A stretch of 64,000 nucleotides of DNA, taken from contig CM049309.1 of the NCBI GenBank assembly GCA_026874595.1, positions 53,172,079 to 53,236,078 of the forward strand. The letters run 5' to 3'. The notes under the pieces are model-generated. The model searched no databases. It was not told where the DNA came from and saw nothing but the letters and a program-made list of their open reading frames with translations. Both the position numbers and the translations under genes were made by a program. This document shows positions 44,224-54,817 of this stretch, piece by piece. The first letter of the stretch is position 1, and each line of letters opens with the position of its first letter. Origin of the DNA: Sipunculus nudus. Lineage: Eukaryota; Annelida; Sipuncula; Golfingiida; Sipunculidae.

Positions 44224-45639
44224 GCGGGACTAGGCTGTGCTACCGGTGAAAGCATAAAGGCGTGATAGTTTAAACTTCTGTTTTGAATGGTAAAATTGTT
44301 TCCCTAATGAGGAACCGGGAATACTGGCGGCAGGAAATTGCTTTTCATGATGATGAAAATATACAGGGCACTCAAGGTGAATGAACGCTGAACAGTGCCA
44401 ATGTGTTTTCACAATTATTCATTTGATAGCTGTTGTTACGGAGATTTTAATCATTTATCAACTAAAAAAGCTAATTTTGTTTCCAATACATGGAGCTTTT
44501 ATGCTGTATATTTTGCATTTGTCAAAAGTGAAAAATAAGAGAAAAACAGAAATATTCTATTATAAAACTGCCGAAGATTATTTTTAGCAAAGAAGATTTA
44601 AGGGACGATTTGCATTGAATCTCATTTGCCATGTTAATAATTCTGCCATGTTTGAAGTTGATAAATGTATAAACAGTAAGAAATTGCTGGACTGATTTCT
44701 TCAAATTTTACCAGGTCAAGGAGATACTATTTTACTTCTCTAATACGCAAGACGCCAGTGTATCAGGTCTCAACCACTTCTACATTCAAAGGGCTAAGAT
44801 TGCCAAAACCCAGCCGTGAAAAAAAAATACGATTCAATATATAAGCATTTATACTGAGCTGGTAAGCCTTACTGTAGTTGTGGTGCACGCCATGCGGGGG
44901 AATGTACTGTAACGTTCAACCAGCCTGTTGGAAAAACCAATACTCTTCACATTAGGCCACGAATGATGTATTAACACAAAAAAATACGTACGAACTCACA
45001 AACCAAACTGGAAATACGCCTCTATGTAACGCGTCATTTCCCGTATCGCTTACATGATATTGGCTATCGTCCAGTTCCTCGTGCGAGCCACGTTTGTATT
45101 CATGTGGTCAGAAATTCGATAAACATGCAGATGAGATGGATTTATCAATATGAGGAGTTAAAAAAAGGAATTTTTCTCGTACATGGTAGAAGTTGTTAAA
45201 AGTTATACAAAAAGGCTACTGATTGGCATGGTTTATATCAAGTGACAGCTTACTTGCAGGCCATGCGTTGTCAAAAATTACGAATATGTTTGCATCAACA
45301 CAGCGCTTTACAGTGCAGTCCTGGTTAAAGACAGCAAAGTCCGCTGGTCGTCGACTCTCTCATGACACAGGGCCGAAATGGCGTTAACCAAAACCCTAAA
45401 ATATGTAGCATTATCCGCAGAAATGAGCACGCAGTCCTCTTTTGACAAGCAATATGTGTGAGCAAAATCATACTGTATTATAAGGACTTGGGCGTGGTCT
45501 GCTCTTACATTTACCGACACACGTCCCTTTCCACCAAACTCTCTCGGTCAAAATAAGTTCTCCCTTGCACACTGCCCTCGGTGTAGCATTCCGACCACCA
45601 TCATCAAAGGCATACCATGAGTTCTGTCAGTCTAAGTCT
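44224..45639. other. Region downstream of the candidate promoter; no supported exon
   Basis: Several short frames occur (68 codons + at 44381, 70 codons - at 45308) but none shows domain motifs plus splice sites. Confidence 0.4.
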
Positions 45640-45770
45640 GGCCTTGGACTGGAGTCATGACTCGAGTCCACTTATAATATACGGAATTTGACTCGGGGGT
45701 CCTGGACTCGGACTTGCCTCGGACTCGTTGGTACGGACTCGACAAATCAGGCCGAAGTCATCTCTAGTCC
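45640..45770. repeat. Degenerate GGACTYG repeat, copy 1
   Basis: Clustered words ggactcg, gactcgagtc, cggacttg and actcgggg occur over about 130 bases. A similar cluster lies at 47890-48015. Confidence 0.45.
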
Positions 45771-45849
45771 AGTAATAAACTAGGGACCTATGGGTCTTGA
45801 CGCTCAGCTGCATTTGTCTATAAGGATATATGTTTATGAGGTTTTCCAT

Positions 45850-47280
45850 AATATTGGTCCTGTGAACAGTTTTAAGCCAACCAGTTTACCCAAACTGGAG
45901 TTATCATCCATAAACTAATTTGTGAACGGATGGGCCCTGTTACATTAACCTTTGAGCTTATGACCCCAAAATCAAAAGGAAACTTCCCCTATTGGCAGGT
46001 GCTCAACATGTTGATGATGGAGGATTGAGATGAAAAGTTTGGCTTAAAATGCATCCACAATCTTTCTGAAGTAGTTGGTCCTGTGACCTTGACCTTTGAT
46101 CTCATGACCCCAGAATCAACAGTTCTTACTTTAGTGGTGGGCCATATATAAGTCAAGTTTGAAACCAATATATTAAACTTAATTGGTTTTATCATCTGGA
46201 AACTAATATGTGGATTGATGGCCCCTATGACCTCGACCTTGTGACCCAAAAATCCATCAGTTACTTCCACTATTGGCAGGTGAGCAACATCTGGAAGAGA
46301 GTGTTTGGGACAGAAAGTTTGGCTAAATATACATCAACAATCTTTTTAAAGAAGTGGGTTCTGTGACTTTTACCTTTGGCCTTATGTCCCCAAAATCAAA
46401 AGGGTTCTTAAATTATTGGTGGGTCATATATAAGTCAAAATTGAAACCAATATATCAATCCAAACTGGAATTATCATCCAGAAACAAGTATGTGGACAGA
46501 TGGGCCCCTGTGACGATGACCTTTGACCTTGTGACCCCAAAATCAATCAGTTTCTTCCCCTATTGGCAGCTCAGCAATATGTGCAAGATGAAAGGTTTTG
46601 GATGAAAAGTTTGGCTTAAAATGCATCCACAATCTTTCTTAAAAAGTGGGTACTTTGACCTTGAGCTTTGACCTCATGACCCCAAAATTGAACAGAATCT
46701 TCCCCCATTGGCAGGTTAGCAATATCTTGAAGATGGATGGTTTGGGATGAAAAGTTTGGCTTCAAATGGATATGCATTCTTTTTAAAGAAATGAATCCTG
46801 TGACCATGACCTTTGACCGTTGGACCCCAAAATCTACACTGTTCTTACTTTAGTGGTGAGTCACATATAAGTTAAGTTTGAAACCAATATGTCAAACTAA
46901 ACTGGAGTTATCATCTGGAAACTTATTTCTGAACAGATGGGCCCCTGTGACCTTGACCTTTGGCCATGTGACCCCAAATTCATTTATGCTCTCCCCATAC
47001 TGGCAAGTCAGCTAAATGTGCAAAATGGAAAGTTTGGGATGAAAAGCTTGGCTTAAAATGAAACCATAATCTTTTTAAAAAAAGTGAGTCCTGTAACCTT
47101 GACTTCTGATCTCATGACCCCAAAATCATATAGGTTCTCGCTTTAGTCGTGGGCCATATGTAAGTCAAGTTTGAAATCCATATGTCAATACAACCTGGAG
47201 TTATCATCTGGAAACAAATTTGTGTGGATGGACGGATGATAGCTATCCACTTGTGGCATCCACTTGTGATCAATAAACAC
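45850..47280 (+). mobile_element. Family D/F-type tandem-array repeat
   Basis: Repeated segments 'tgaccttgacctttgacctYRtgaccccaaaatcaa', 'cttcccctattggcagg', 'gaaaagtttggcttaaaatgcatccacaatc' and 'agtcaagtttgaaaccaatat' alternate through the region, the same internal material as in the complete family D element at 54818-57125. The right end is different: ggatggacggatgat, stem-loop CCAC-TT-GTGG (47247-47256), a second CCACTTGTG word, then AATAAA, directly abutting a family B copy. Confidence 0.55.
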
Positions 47281-47284
47281 ACCA

Positions 47285-47711
47285 GGTTTTGGGACACTAG
47301 ATGTAATTACAGCTAAGAAACTGACATGATTGTTGTCATTTTATAGAAAAAAAAAATTTTTTAATATTTGTTAAAATAACAAAAAATACAGGTGGCGCCA
47401 CCACTTTTCGGGAACTGACATAACTAGTCATGGTCAATATTCAAGACAAGATTCATGACAATCCCTGCATTTATTATCAAGATATTGGAGGTTTTGTATT
47501 ATATATTTGATTATTCGGGGGGGTATTTCAAGCCCCATAGCTCGGAGGATATAGGTTTCCAAGGTGATTTTTATTGACCTCCTTGGATATTCACTTAGAA
47601 GTTTCTAGGTTCAGCAGTTACGATTTGTGCCCTGCTAACGGACGGCCGGACGGACGACGGACAAAGCGCCATTCCTATACCTCAGTTGACTTACAGTCAG
47701 TTGAGCTAAAA
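47285..47711 (+). mobile_element. Family B non-autonomous element, complete copy 2
   Basis: Begins GGTTTTGGGACACTAGATG and aligns with 37521-37978. It carries GGTGGCGCCACC (about 47392), one CGGACGGCCGGACGGAC tract, and the right stem-loop CTCAGTTGACTT/CAGTCAGTTGAG (47681-47705) followed by CTAAAAAG. It sits one to five bases after the AATAAACACACC end of the preceding repeat. Confidence 0.65.
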
Positions 47712-47889
47712 AGCTTTGTCACGTACTAATAGACCAACAGGACATTATGCCGGCAAAAAACGTAGTTTTAGTTCGGAATTAGGCTCAAAATGTAGGTAAA
47801 AACATTCGGGTAAAAAGCATGAGTAAACTGACATGAAAATACACCCGATACTCTGACATTTTTCTATTTGAAATTTCCATTTAAAAGGA

Positions 47890-48015
47890 CAATCGAATTG
47901 GACTGGAAGAGGGTGGACAAGAACTCGAAACCTAATGGACACTACTTGAGACTCGAGTTGCCCACACCCGGACTTGGACTTGTAGGTTGTGGACTCGACT
48001 ACAACATATGACATG
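47890..48015. repeat. Degenerate GGACTYG repeat, copy 2
   Basis: ggactgg, gagactcgag, ggacttggacttg and ggactcgac occur in about 125 bases; compare 45640-45770. The two may be remnants of one interrupted element. Confidence 0.4.
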
Positions 48016-48389
48016 GGACTGTACTGAGGCGCTTTTTCTGTTGTAAAATGTGTTAAGTACCTTCTATTCCAGTAGAGCCCATTGACAATGCATTTCCAGT
48101 TATGAATTCCCGCCTATAATAATGAATAAAATGAAAAACTGCTTACATGTCTAAGTAAGCTGTTTAAGGTAAGGCTTTCTTATGCAATCATATATAAACA
48201 TAAAAATCATGTCAATAATGAGAAATTTGTTGACACATGAAATTATCATCGGATTTTTCTCACATGCCCTCACACTCCACTGAATATCACCAGTCCGTAA
48301 AAGCAGCTGGTCCCCCCGGACTTTAAATTTGCGACCTTTGTTTGATTGTTGCGTTCATCCAAGTTCGTGTATGTTTGTTTGTGTGTGTT

Positions 48390-48565
48390 TGTTCACAACA
48401 TAACTCAGGCAATCTTGAACGAAATCTCACGAAATGCATTTCTGGAATGAGCCAATGAAGAATCGAATTCACGAATGAACCTAGCAAAATGGGCCGACTA
48501 CGTGAATGCAAACAGGGTTTTGGGAGCATCCCACAATAAAGGGACCCCCCCCCCCCCCACACACA
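48390..48565. repeat. Dispersed repeat ending in C-run plus (AC)n, copy 3
   Basis: 'gcaatcttgaacgaaatctcacgaaatgcatttctggaatg' and 'gaatgcaaacagggttttggg' followed by a C-run (about 48545-48558) and acacacacac match 27800-28075 in order. Confidence 0.55.
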
Positions 48566-49029
48566 CACGACTGAATCTTGCATTCTATAGAATGGATATT
48601 TCTAGTAATATGATAAAAAGAAAGGAATTGGTTTTTATTTGTGATCATCATTCTGAATTCACGTTACAAAGCTAACTCCAAACTTGTATGCTGAATATTT
48701 GACGGCTAACATTGTTGAGGATCCTGTTTTAAAGTGAATATGGTTTTGAAAACAATGTGTCAATAAAAAATGTGTTCAGTGATTACTATTCTTATGTGTA
48801 TTGAAATGTACATTAGGCAATTGTGTGTGTGTGTGTGTGTGTGTGTCCCATTTAATAAATTGGATACCACGGAGCATGCACTGATTATCATTGTAATGTA
48901 AACCAAGCGGCTTAGGAAGGTTATTTTGTACATTCATCAGTCAACCAAATGTAAGCTGTGTAGCTCACCCTTCACACATGTGGAACGGAATCCAATTAAA
49001 AATGGATTTAATACAAAGTCCAGGACCGT
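48566..49029. other. Spacer with (TG)n
   Basis: Only a (TG)n run at about 48824-48846 is notable. Confidence 0.4.
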
Positions 49030-49075
49030 CATAAAACCATAGTATCCCCGACTTTGTCTGGGGATACAATGATGA
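49030..49075 (+). mobile_element. Isolated family D right end
   Basis: The stem-loop GTATCCCC/GGGGATAC with GACTTTGTCT in the loop (49042-49067) and the preceding 'ataaaaccata' match the right end of the complete element at 57094-57120. No left end or internal array is attached. Confidence 0.6.
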
Positions 49076-49479
49076 GTTGTTAAGTTTTCTTTGTGCAAAA
49101 AACACGTATGTGATGAAAGCAAACCGTAAAGAGTTTGCCGAATAGCAAGAAAATTAAAAGTTTACCAAAATCCAAACATCTGTTGAAATTATGTAAATGA
49201 AAATTATTTGTGAAGTGATTTGTGACCTTGGGCCTTTTATCCAGTGTATCGGCTAATGCTCCCTGAGCACAATCCACAGCTGTTAAAGAGACTACTTGCC
49301 TTGTGCGGTGCTATGGGACCAATGTCAGTTATAATGTTAATCGATTATATTCATGTTTCATTGCTAGGTAAATACAGCTAGGGATTGAACAAAATCGATT
49401 AAATATGGCGGTCTCTGGTTCTCCCCTCTTTCCCTTTCTCTTTGTACATACACATGTATATATATTTTATATATCTATA

Positions 49480-49527
<48 letters not shown>

Positions 49528-49702
49528 AGCATACTTTCGATATGTGGTGATTACCATTTTATGTATAACTAGCTTGTCTTTTTAACAACGTGTCTATATT
49601 CGGGACATTTTTTTTCTTCATGATATCTCTTCCGGAAGGTAAAGCATGTTATATTTCAGAATTCTGACGTAAAATGAACCGGTTAAGCCCGAAAACAAAT
49701 AA
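49076..49702. other. Spacer with AT-rich microsatellite
   Basis: An interrupted (AT)n run lies at about 49454-49523. No gene is supported. Confidence 0.4.
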
Positions 49703-49967
49703 AAGGTATGGTTCTCAGGCACCGTCCTCGTCAACTTTAACCCCCCGAATAAAAAAATTCGTTTTGATTTACATCTTTCATGAAGATAAAATAATACACT
49801 TTTGATAAGATATCCTTTGTTATGTGGTGCTTTTACCTGTTTAGAAAAAAATATGTAATTATCATGCTCTTCTTTGATCATATAACATTTTTATCGAAAC
49901 ATACAAAAAAGAAACCCGCCCGCACTGATTTCTGAAAAAAAAATGCCTGAGAACCATTCCGGTTTGA
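49703..49967. mobile_element. About 265-bp MITE with GGTATGGTTCTCAGGCA ends
   Basis: The left arm ggtatggttctcaggca and the inverted right arm tgcctgagaaccattcc (about 49951-49967) form terminal inverted repeats. The interior shares 'gcttttacctgttta' and 'atgttttatcgaaacatac'-like words, inverted, with the MITE at 26786-27075. Confidence 0.7.
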
Positions 49968-51296
49968 CATGACACTCTGCTGAATTTGACATGTATTCAG
50001 GTGATGCATGTACAAATGTTGATGTTATGATCTGGTTAAAATATTTGTTAAGAAACTTTGAAGATGGGTAGAATGATTTCCTAAGTGCTAAATATCATGT
50101 TTTTGTTCCCATATTCCTTAGAAAATTTGTAACAGCAAAAAGATTTTACTAGGAACTCCCTAGATGCTAAGTTAGAACTGTCAACGTCAAACTGCTATGA
50201 CTTGTGTCCATCTGACTTAAAGGTTACTCAAATCATGTTGTTTCACAAAGATCACAGAAGATAGGTCACAGCGACCATATTTTTTATGTCTAAGCTAGGA
50301 GACATGACAATTACCTCCTGTATATCACTGGATTATATTTACTACTAGAAAGACATTTCTAGAGCCTACAATTCAGATTTTTGACCGGTCTGTCTGTCTG
50401 TGTTGGTGCTCAAAAGGTTTTCTGCTTATAGTTCAGGGAATATGTCACAGTTATACCTCCCTGGAAGTCATATTAGAAGGTTCTAGATCAAACAACAAAG
50501 TTTGGTGCCATGCCTGACTGTCTAGGTGCTCATAATTATATTTTGGCCGGTTGCTTGCAGAATGTAGGTCACCATTACCTACTTTCAGGTTTCAAAGGAG
50601 ATCTTAGAGACTATTTGACTCTAAGAATTATCAATCATGTTTTTTTTCTTGTAGCTCCAGAATATAAGTCACGGTGACCAACTTTAACGTTTCCAAGTAC
50701 ATTTACCCAAGACCTCACTGAATGTCACAGATGATTCAAGGCAAATTGGATTCAATTTGTACCCTGTCTGACTCTCTGGGAGCTAATTTCCGAAGAGATT
50801 TGCCTAGAACCTCCCTGGAAGGACAATTTAAGGTTCTAGGTCTAACGGTTACGGTTTGTGCCCTGTTATCGTTCGGACTGCTTCATTTGAAGGTCTAAAA
50901 ATTACGATGAAATGCGTAGAAATTAGAAAAATACACAGATATACAATATACAAATATGACATTTTTTAGGATTTGAAGGAAAACAATTTGATCATTTGGC
51001 ATGGAAAGAATTATGCATGGCAGTCAATGTATCAGTTGTTGAGATAACGGAGCTTTTGTAACAAGTTTTTAATTATTCATTTGGGTATTTTCGAGCCCCA
51101 TAGATCGGAGGATATTGATCACAGTGACCTAGTGTCAGATTTTTAAGGAGATTTTTATTTACCTCCATGGGTATTCAGTCAGAAGTTTAGATCCAGTGGT
51201 TACGATTTGTGCCCTATTAACCAAAGGGTTGATAGACAGATCCAAATAGTGATCGCTATATATACCTCAAATGACTTTCAGTCAGCTGAGCTAATA
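49968..51296 (+). mobile_element. Decayed family B-like repeats
   Basis: The region repeats a theme of 'agctc(a/g)gaggatatRggtcacagtgacc', 'tttcaaggagattt', 'acctccctRgat', 'ttctaggtc' and 'cggttacgatttgtgccctgtta', as in family B, in several diverged units, and ends with the stem-loop CTCAAATGACTT/CAGTCAGCTGAG (51266-51290) and CTAATAAT. The left end is not resolved. Confidence 0.5.
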
Positions 51297-51893
51297 ATAT
51301 TGTAATAATAATAATATAGCTAATAATGTAATGGATATCCAGTCCATGGAAAACACAGTTAAAACATTAAAGCCCCTTTTATCGATTAATCTAAGTTTTT
51401 TCTTAAATTGTATGTTTTTTCTCATATAATTATTTTAGTTTACTCTGTCATTGTGCTATTGTATTTTAATATTTTAATAAGGTGAATAAGGTGCTATATA
51501 AATGCTTAATAATAGACCAAAGATTTAGAGCGCAGCCACCCCTTTTTAAGACCATGCTTAGGAACTGGATAATGAGAACATTTTCAGCGGTTTAATTTGC
51601 CCCAGCCATGCTGAGGATCGTCTTAATATTTTAAGACTGGCTACATTTGAACACGTTGCCCTTAGCCATTTTCTCAGTAGTTAACATAATGATTGAAAGG
51701 GCTTATAACTGCGTTGAGTAACAACGTACACCCTTACTGATGCCCCCGGTATACAATTGGCCATCTGCAAAAGCGGGCAGCACTGGGTATTTTACTTTGT
51801 ACCATATGTTTGCAGCGTCATAATGGAACAATACCCAGAAAAATTACGCTAACCGGTCCTTCAAGCGGGTAAACTTGCCTTTATATTATAATA

Positions 51894-52243
51894 TATTAGC
51901 GTCTGTATGACACATTTCAAATATATATACTTAATCACAATTCAAATATATTACAATTAAGAATAAAGTTTTAGAAACTTGCCTTTGTTGGTGGACACAG
52001 TCGGCCTCAGGGGCATCAATTTATCTTCCGGGGGGGGGGGTGACTTGCAAACATACACACACACACACACACAAACAATTTATATTTATATATATGTGTG
52101 TGTGTGTATATATATATATATATGTACCAAGCGTCTGTATGAGTAAGGGTATTTCAAATATATTAGCGTCTGTATGACACATTTCAAATATATATACTTA
52201 ATCACAATTCAAATATATTACAATTAAGTATAAAATTTTAGAA
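51894..52243. repeat. 83-bp direct repeats flanking a G-run insertion
   Basis: The segment starting tattagcgtctgtatgacac occurs at 51894-51976 and again at 52161-52243 with two or three differences. Between them lie CAGGGGCATCAAT (about 52010-52022), a G-run (about 52030-52040), (AC)n and (TG)n(TA)n, typical of the G-run MITEs here. A duplication this long is not a normal target-site duplication. Confidence 0.8.
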
Positions 52244-52373
52244 AATAAGGTATTATATTTCCTGTATAAGTTAATTCTAAATCAATATTAGATATAATAT
52301 ATCATAGTAAACTCATAAATGAAACCAAAGTCTATAATTCTATTATTAATATAATCCATTTGCAATATATAAA

Positions 52374-53335
52374 CTAGACGACCAGAGGTCGAGCGCTTGC
52401 TGAAAATGACGTGGAAAAAGTCAAATAAATGACCGATGACGAAGAGGAAGAAAAAGGCCATATCTTGTTAAGATAGGGCCAATATTGGCAAATTATGAGG
52501 TAAATAAGATTTTGACGTGTTATGAGCTTGACCTTGAACTTTGACCTATTTAAAAAATACACAAACAGCTTCCAGATATCGTCCCGATATACATTATATG
52601 TAAGTTACAAAGTGATTCCTGCTAAACTGTGGCCTGTAGGATGCTATATGCCATACGCAAGAACCAGCAGCAGGAGAAATCGAGGACAACTGACAAACAG
52701 ACAGATATACTGACGTGACATTAAGTAGAAGACAAGTCACTAGATCATTCAATAAAAAGACAAAGAGGAAGAATATGAGCTATAGTACGAGAAGATAGGA
52801 CCAATATTGACAAAGTTATGAGGAAAGTAAGATTTTGATGTGTTTCGATGACTTTGACCTTGAACTTGGACCTATTAAAAAAATACACATCGGACTTCCA
52901 GAAATCATTCCGATATATAATATATGTAAGTTACAAAGTCAATCTTGAAAATATGTGGCCTGTAGAATGCTATATGTAAGACGCAAAAACCAGCAAGCAG
53001 TCGATATTGAGGACAACTGACAGACAGACAGACAGACTGACAAAGTGACGGTATGACTATAGAACAGGTTAAGGAGAAGACCCAGAGGAAGAAAATGAGC
53101 CATAATTTGTGAAGATTGGTCTAATATTAACGAAGTTATGACGAAAATAAAATCTTGATGGTTTTTGATAACCTTGACCTGTATTGAACATGTACAATAT
53201 CTGTAACTTTGGATTGTTTATCAACTTTGTAAATATATAAGCGATTGCTGCAAAATTGTGGCCTGTAGGGTGACCACAGACAGAAATTGGGGCCCATGGG
53301 CCATGACGCTCAGCTGAATTCAAGGATTGTTGAAT
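52374..53335 (-). mobile_element. Family A element, 3' part, inverse orientation
   Basis: The right end is CTAG (52374-52377) with the stem-loop CGACC-TCT-GGTCG (complement of 52379-52391) and a mutated CGGCAAGC equivalent (gcgcttgctga). Inside are about three 280-300-bp units with 'gaccttgaactttgacctatt', 'gtggcctgtag' and 'ggacaactgacagacagacag'. The 5' stem-loop is absent. Confidence 0.55.
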
Positions 53336-53539
53336 TCGATAACAAGTTTGAGAGATCCAAGATCTATATACATGCTAACTTTCAGCTCAATACATTGAGC
53401 CACTCCTGAGATATCGGCTGTTATCTAAAAGACACCCAAATTCAGACTCCCCAGAAAGGATTGCAGATGGTGCCACCTGTCTTTGTTATGCATAACTACA
53501 TAGGTTAAGGAACAACTATGCCGGGTTACGGAAGATCAG

Positions 53540-54232
53540 TCCAAGGGTCTCAGAGGAGTTCTCCAGAAACAAACACCGTTTTTGTATTACATTTTTAATT
53601 ATTTCGGGGGTACTTATGAACCCGATAGCTCAGAGGATATGGGTAACAGAGACCTAATTTCAGATTTCCATGAACACTTTTCATGTAGCTCCCTAGATGT
53701 CAAGAATGAAGATACTAGGTCAAGTGGTTACGATTTGTACCCTGTTACAAGATGAGGCTTTATTTGAAAGTCTCAAAATGAGAAAAAAATGCGTACAAAT
53801 TAAATAAAAATAGGTGGCTTCTTTGAAGTTCTCAAATATATAGAAAAACATCGTTTTTTTCTGGCGCCACCAGACTGCAGAAACTGATGAAACACTCCAT
53901 GATCAATATCCATGCAAAAAATCATGGTGATCACTGCATTAGTTGTTCAGATAATTGAGCTTTTGTATCAAATTTTACATTATTCTGGGGGGTACTTCGG
54001 AGCCCCATAGCTCAAAGAATATGGGTAACAGAGACCTAATTTCAGGTTTCCAAGGATATTTTTATGAACCTCCCAGGATGTCAAATTACAAGATTCTAGG
54101 TCCAGCAGTTACAGTTTGTGCCCTGTTAACGGACGGACGGCCGGACGGCCGGACGGCCAGACGGCCGGACGGACGACGGACAAAGATTGATCGCTATAGC
54201 TCAGATGACTTACAGTCAGCTGAGCTAAAAAC
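53540..54232 (+). mobile_element. Family B-like element, degraded tandem units with intact right end
   Basis: Units with 'atagctcaRaggatatgggtaacagagacctaatttca', 'ggttacRatttgtRccctgtta' and a variant of the GGCGCCAC palindrome (about 53860) lead to a dense CGGACGGCC tract (54131-54178) and a near-perfect 13-bp stem AGCTCAGATGACT/AGTCAGCTGAGCT with loop TAC (54198-54226), then AAAAACAG. Confidence 0.6.
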
Positions 54233-54249
54233 AGACACACTGACCGACA

Positions 54250-54281
54250 TGCTTGCCAAAATCGAAGATTTTCCGGCAAGC
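54250..54281 (-). mobile_element. Isolated family A 5' stem-loop
   Basis: In the minus direction it reads TTGCTTGCCGGAAAATC, then the complementary GATTTTGGCAAGC and GGTCAGTGTGTCTG. It matches the 5' ends at 3699-3857 and 33057-33085, but only 50 bases of family A remain before the family B right end. Confidence 0.55.
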
Positions 54282-54299
54282 AATAAATGTACTACGCTT

Positions 54300-54400
54300 T
54301 GAATAGTGAGAGGGATGATTACAATGACCATCCCACTTGCCAAAAGGTGGGCATACTCCCCCCCCCCCCCCCCCCTTATACTCACGCCCCTGGTCGGCCT
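54300..54400. mobile_element. G-run MITE end
   Basis: 'gggatgattacaatgaccatccc' followed by an 18-base C-run (54358-54375) and ttatactcacgcccctg resembles 41749-41812 ('gggatgattacattgatcatcccc', C-run, 'atattaacgcctctg') and ends like the MITE at 13760 (CAGGGGCGT inverted). Confidence 0.5.
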
Positions 54401-54817
54401 TTTGATCTTATCATGTGTACGTATTGTATATTTTGCCCTATTCCAGTTCAGTTAGTATCCAAACTCATTTGATATCACGAAAGGTTACAACACAAAACCG
54501 AAGTCAAAGGGATCCATGTTGGTGCATATGATTTGAAGGTCTTTAAACTTCAAAATGAATTCGGTGCACGCAAGATGAACAAGGGTTAGTTATATACACG
54601 CATAAAACGTGTCCGAAATGATCCGTCCTGTGTTTACTCAAAAAAGAATGAGGTAATATATGATTCAAGTTTTAGCCGTAAATGCACCACCAACTGTGGT
54701 CAGAAAACTATATTTTTCTGGATTGTTGACTCTGTTCTGAGTGTATTCATACTATCCGAAATGACATAGGATATATCCAAAATTAATGAATCTATTTTTA
54801 AGTAACTAGACATTTCT
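54401..54817. other. Spacer with nothing recognised
   Basis: AT-rich DNA with no gene or repeat boundary resolved. Confidence 0.4.

Noticed and set aside
45308-45520. 70-codon minus-strand frame starting MSVNVRADHAQVLIIQYD
   Set aside because: Looks protein-like but no family is recognised and there is no splice or neighbour support.
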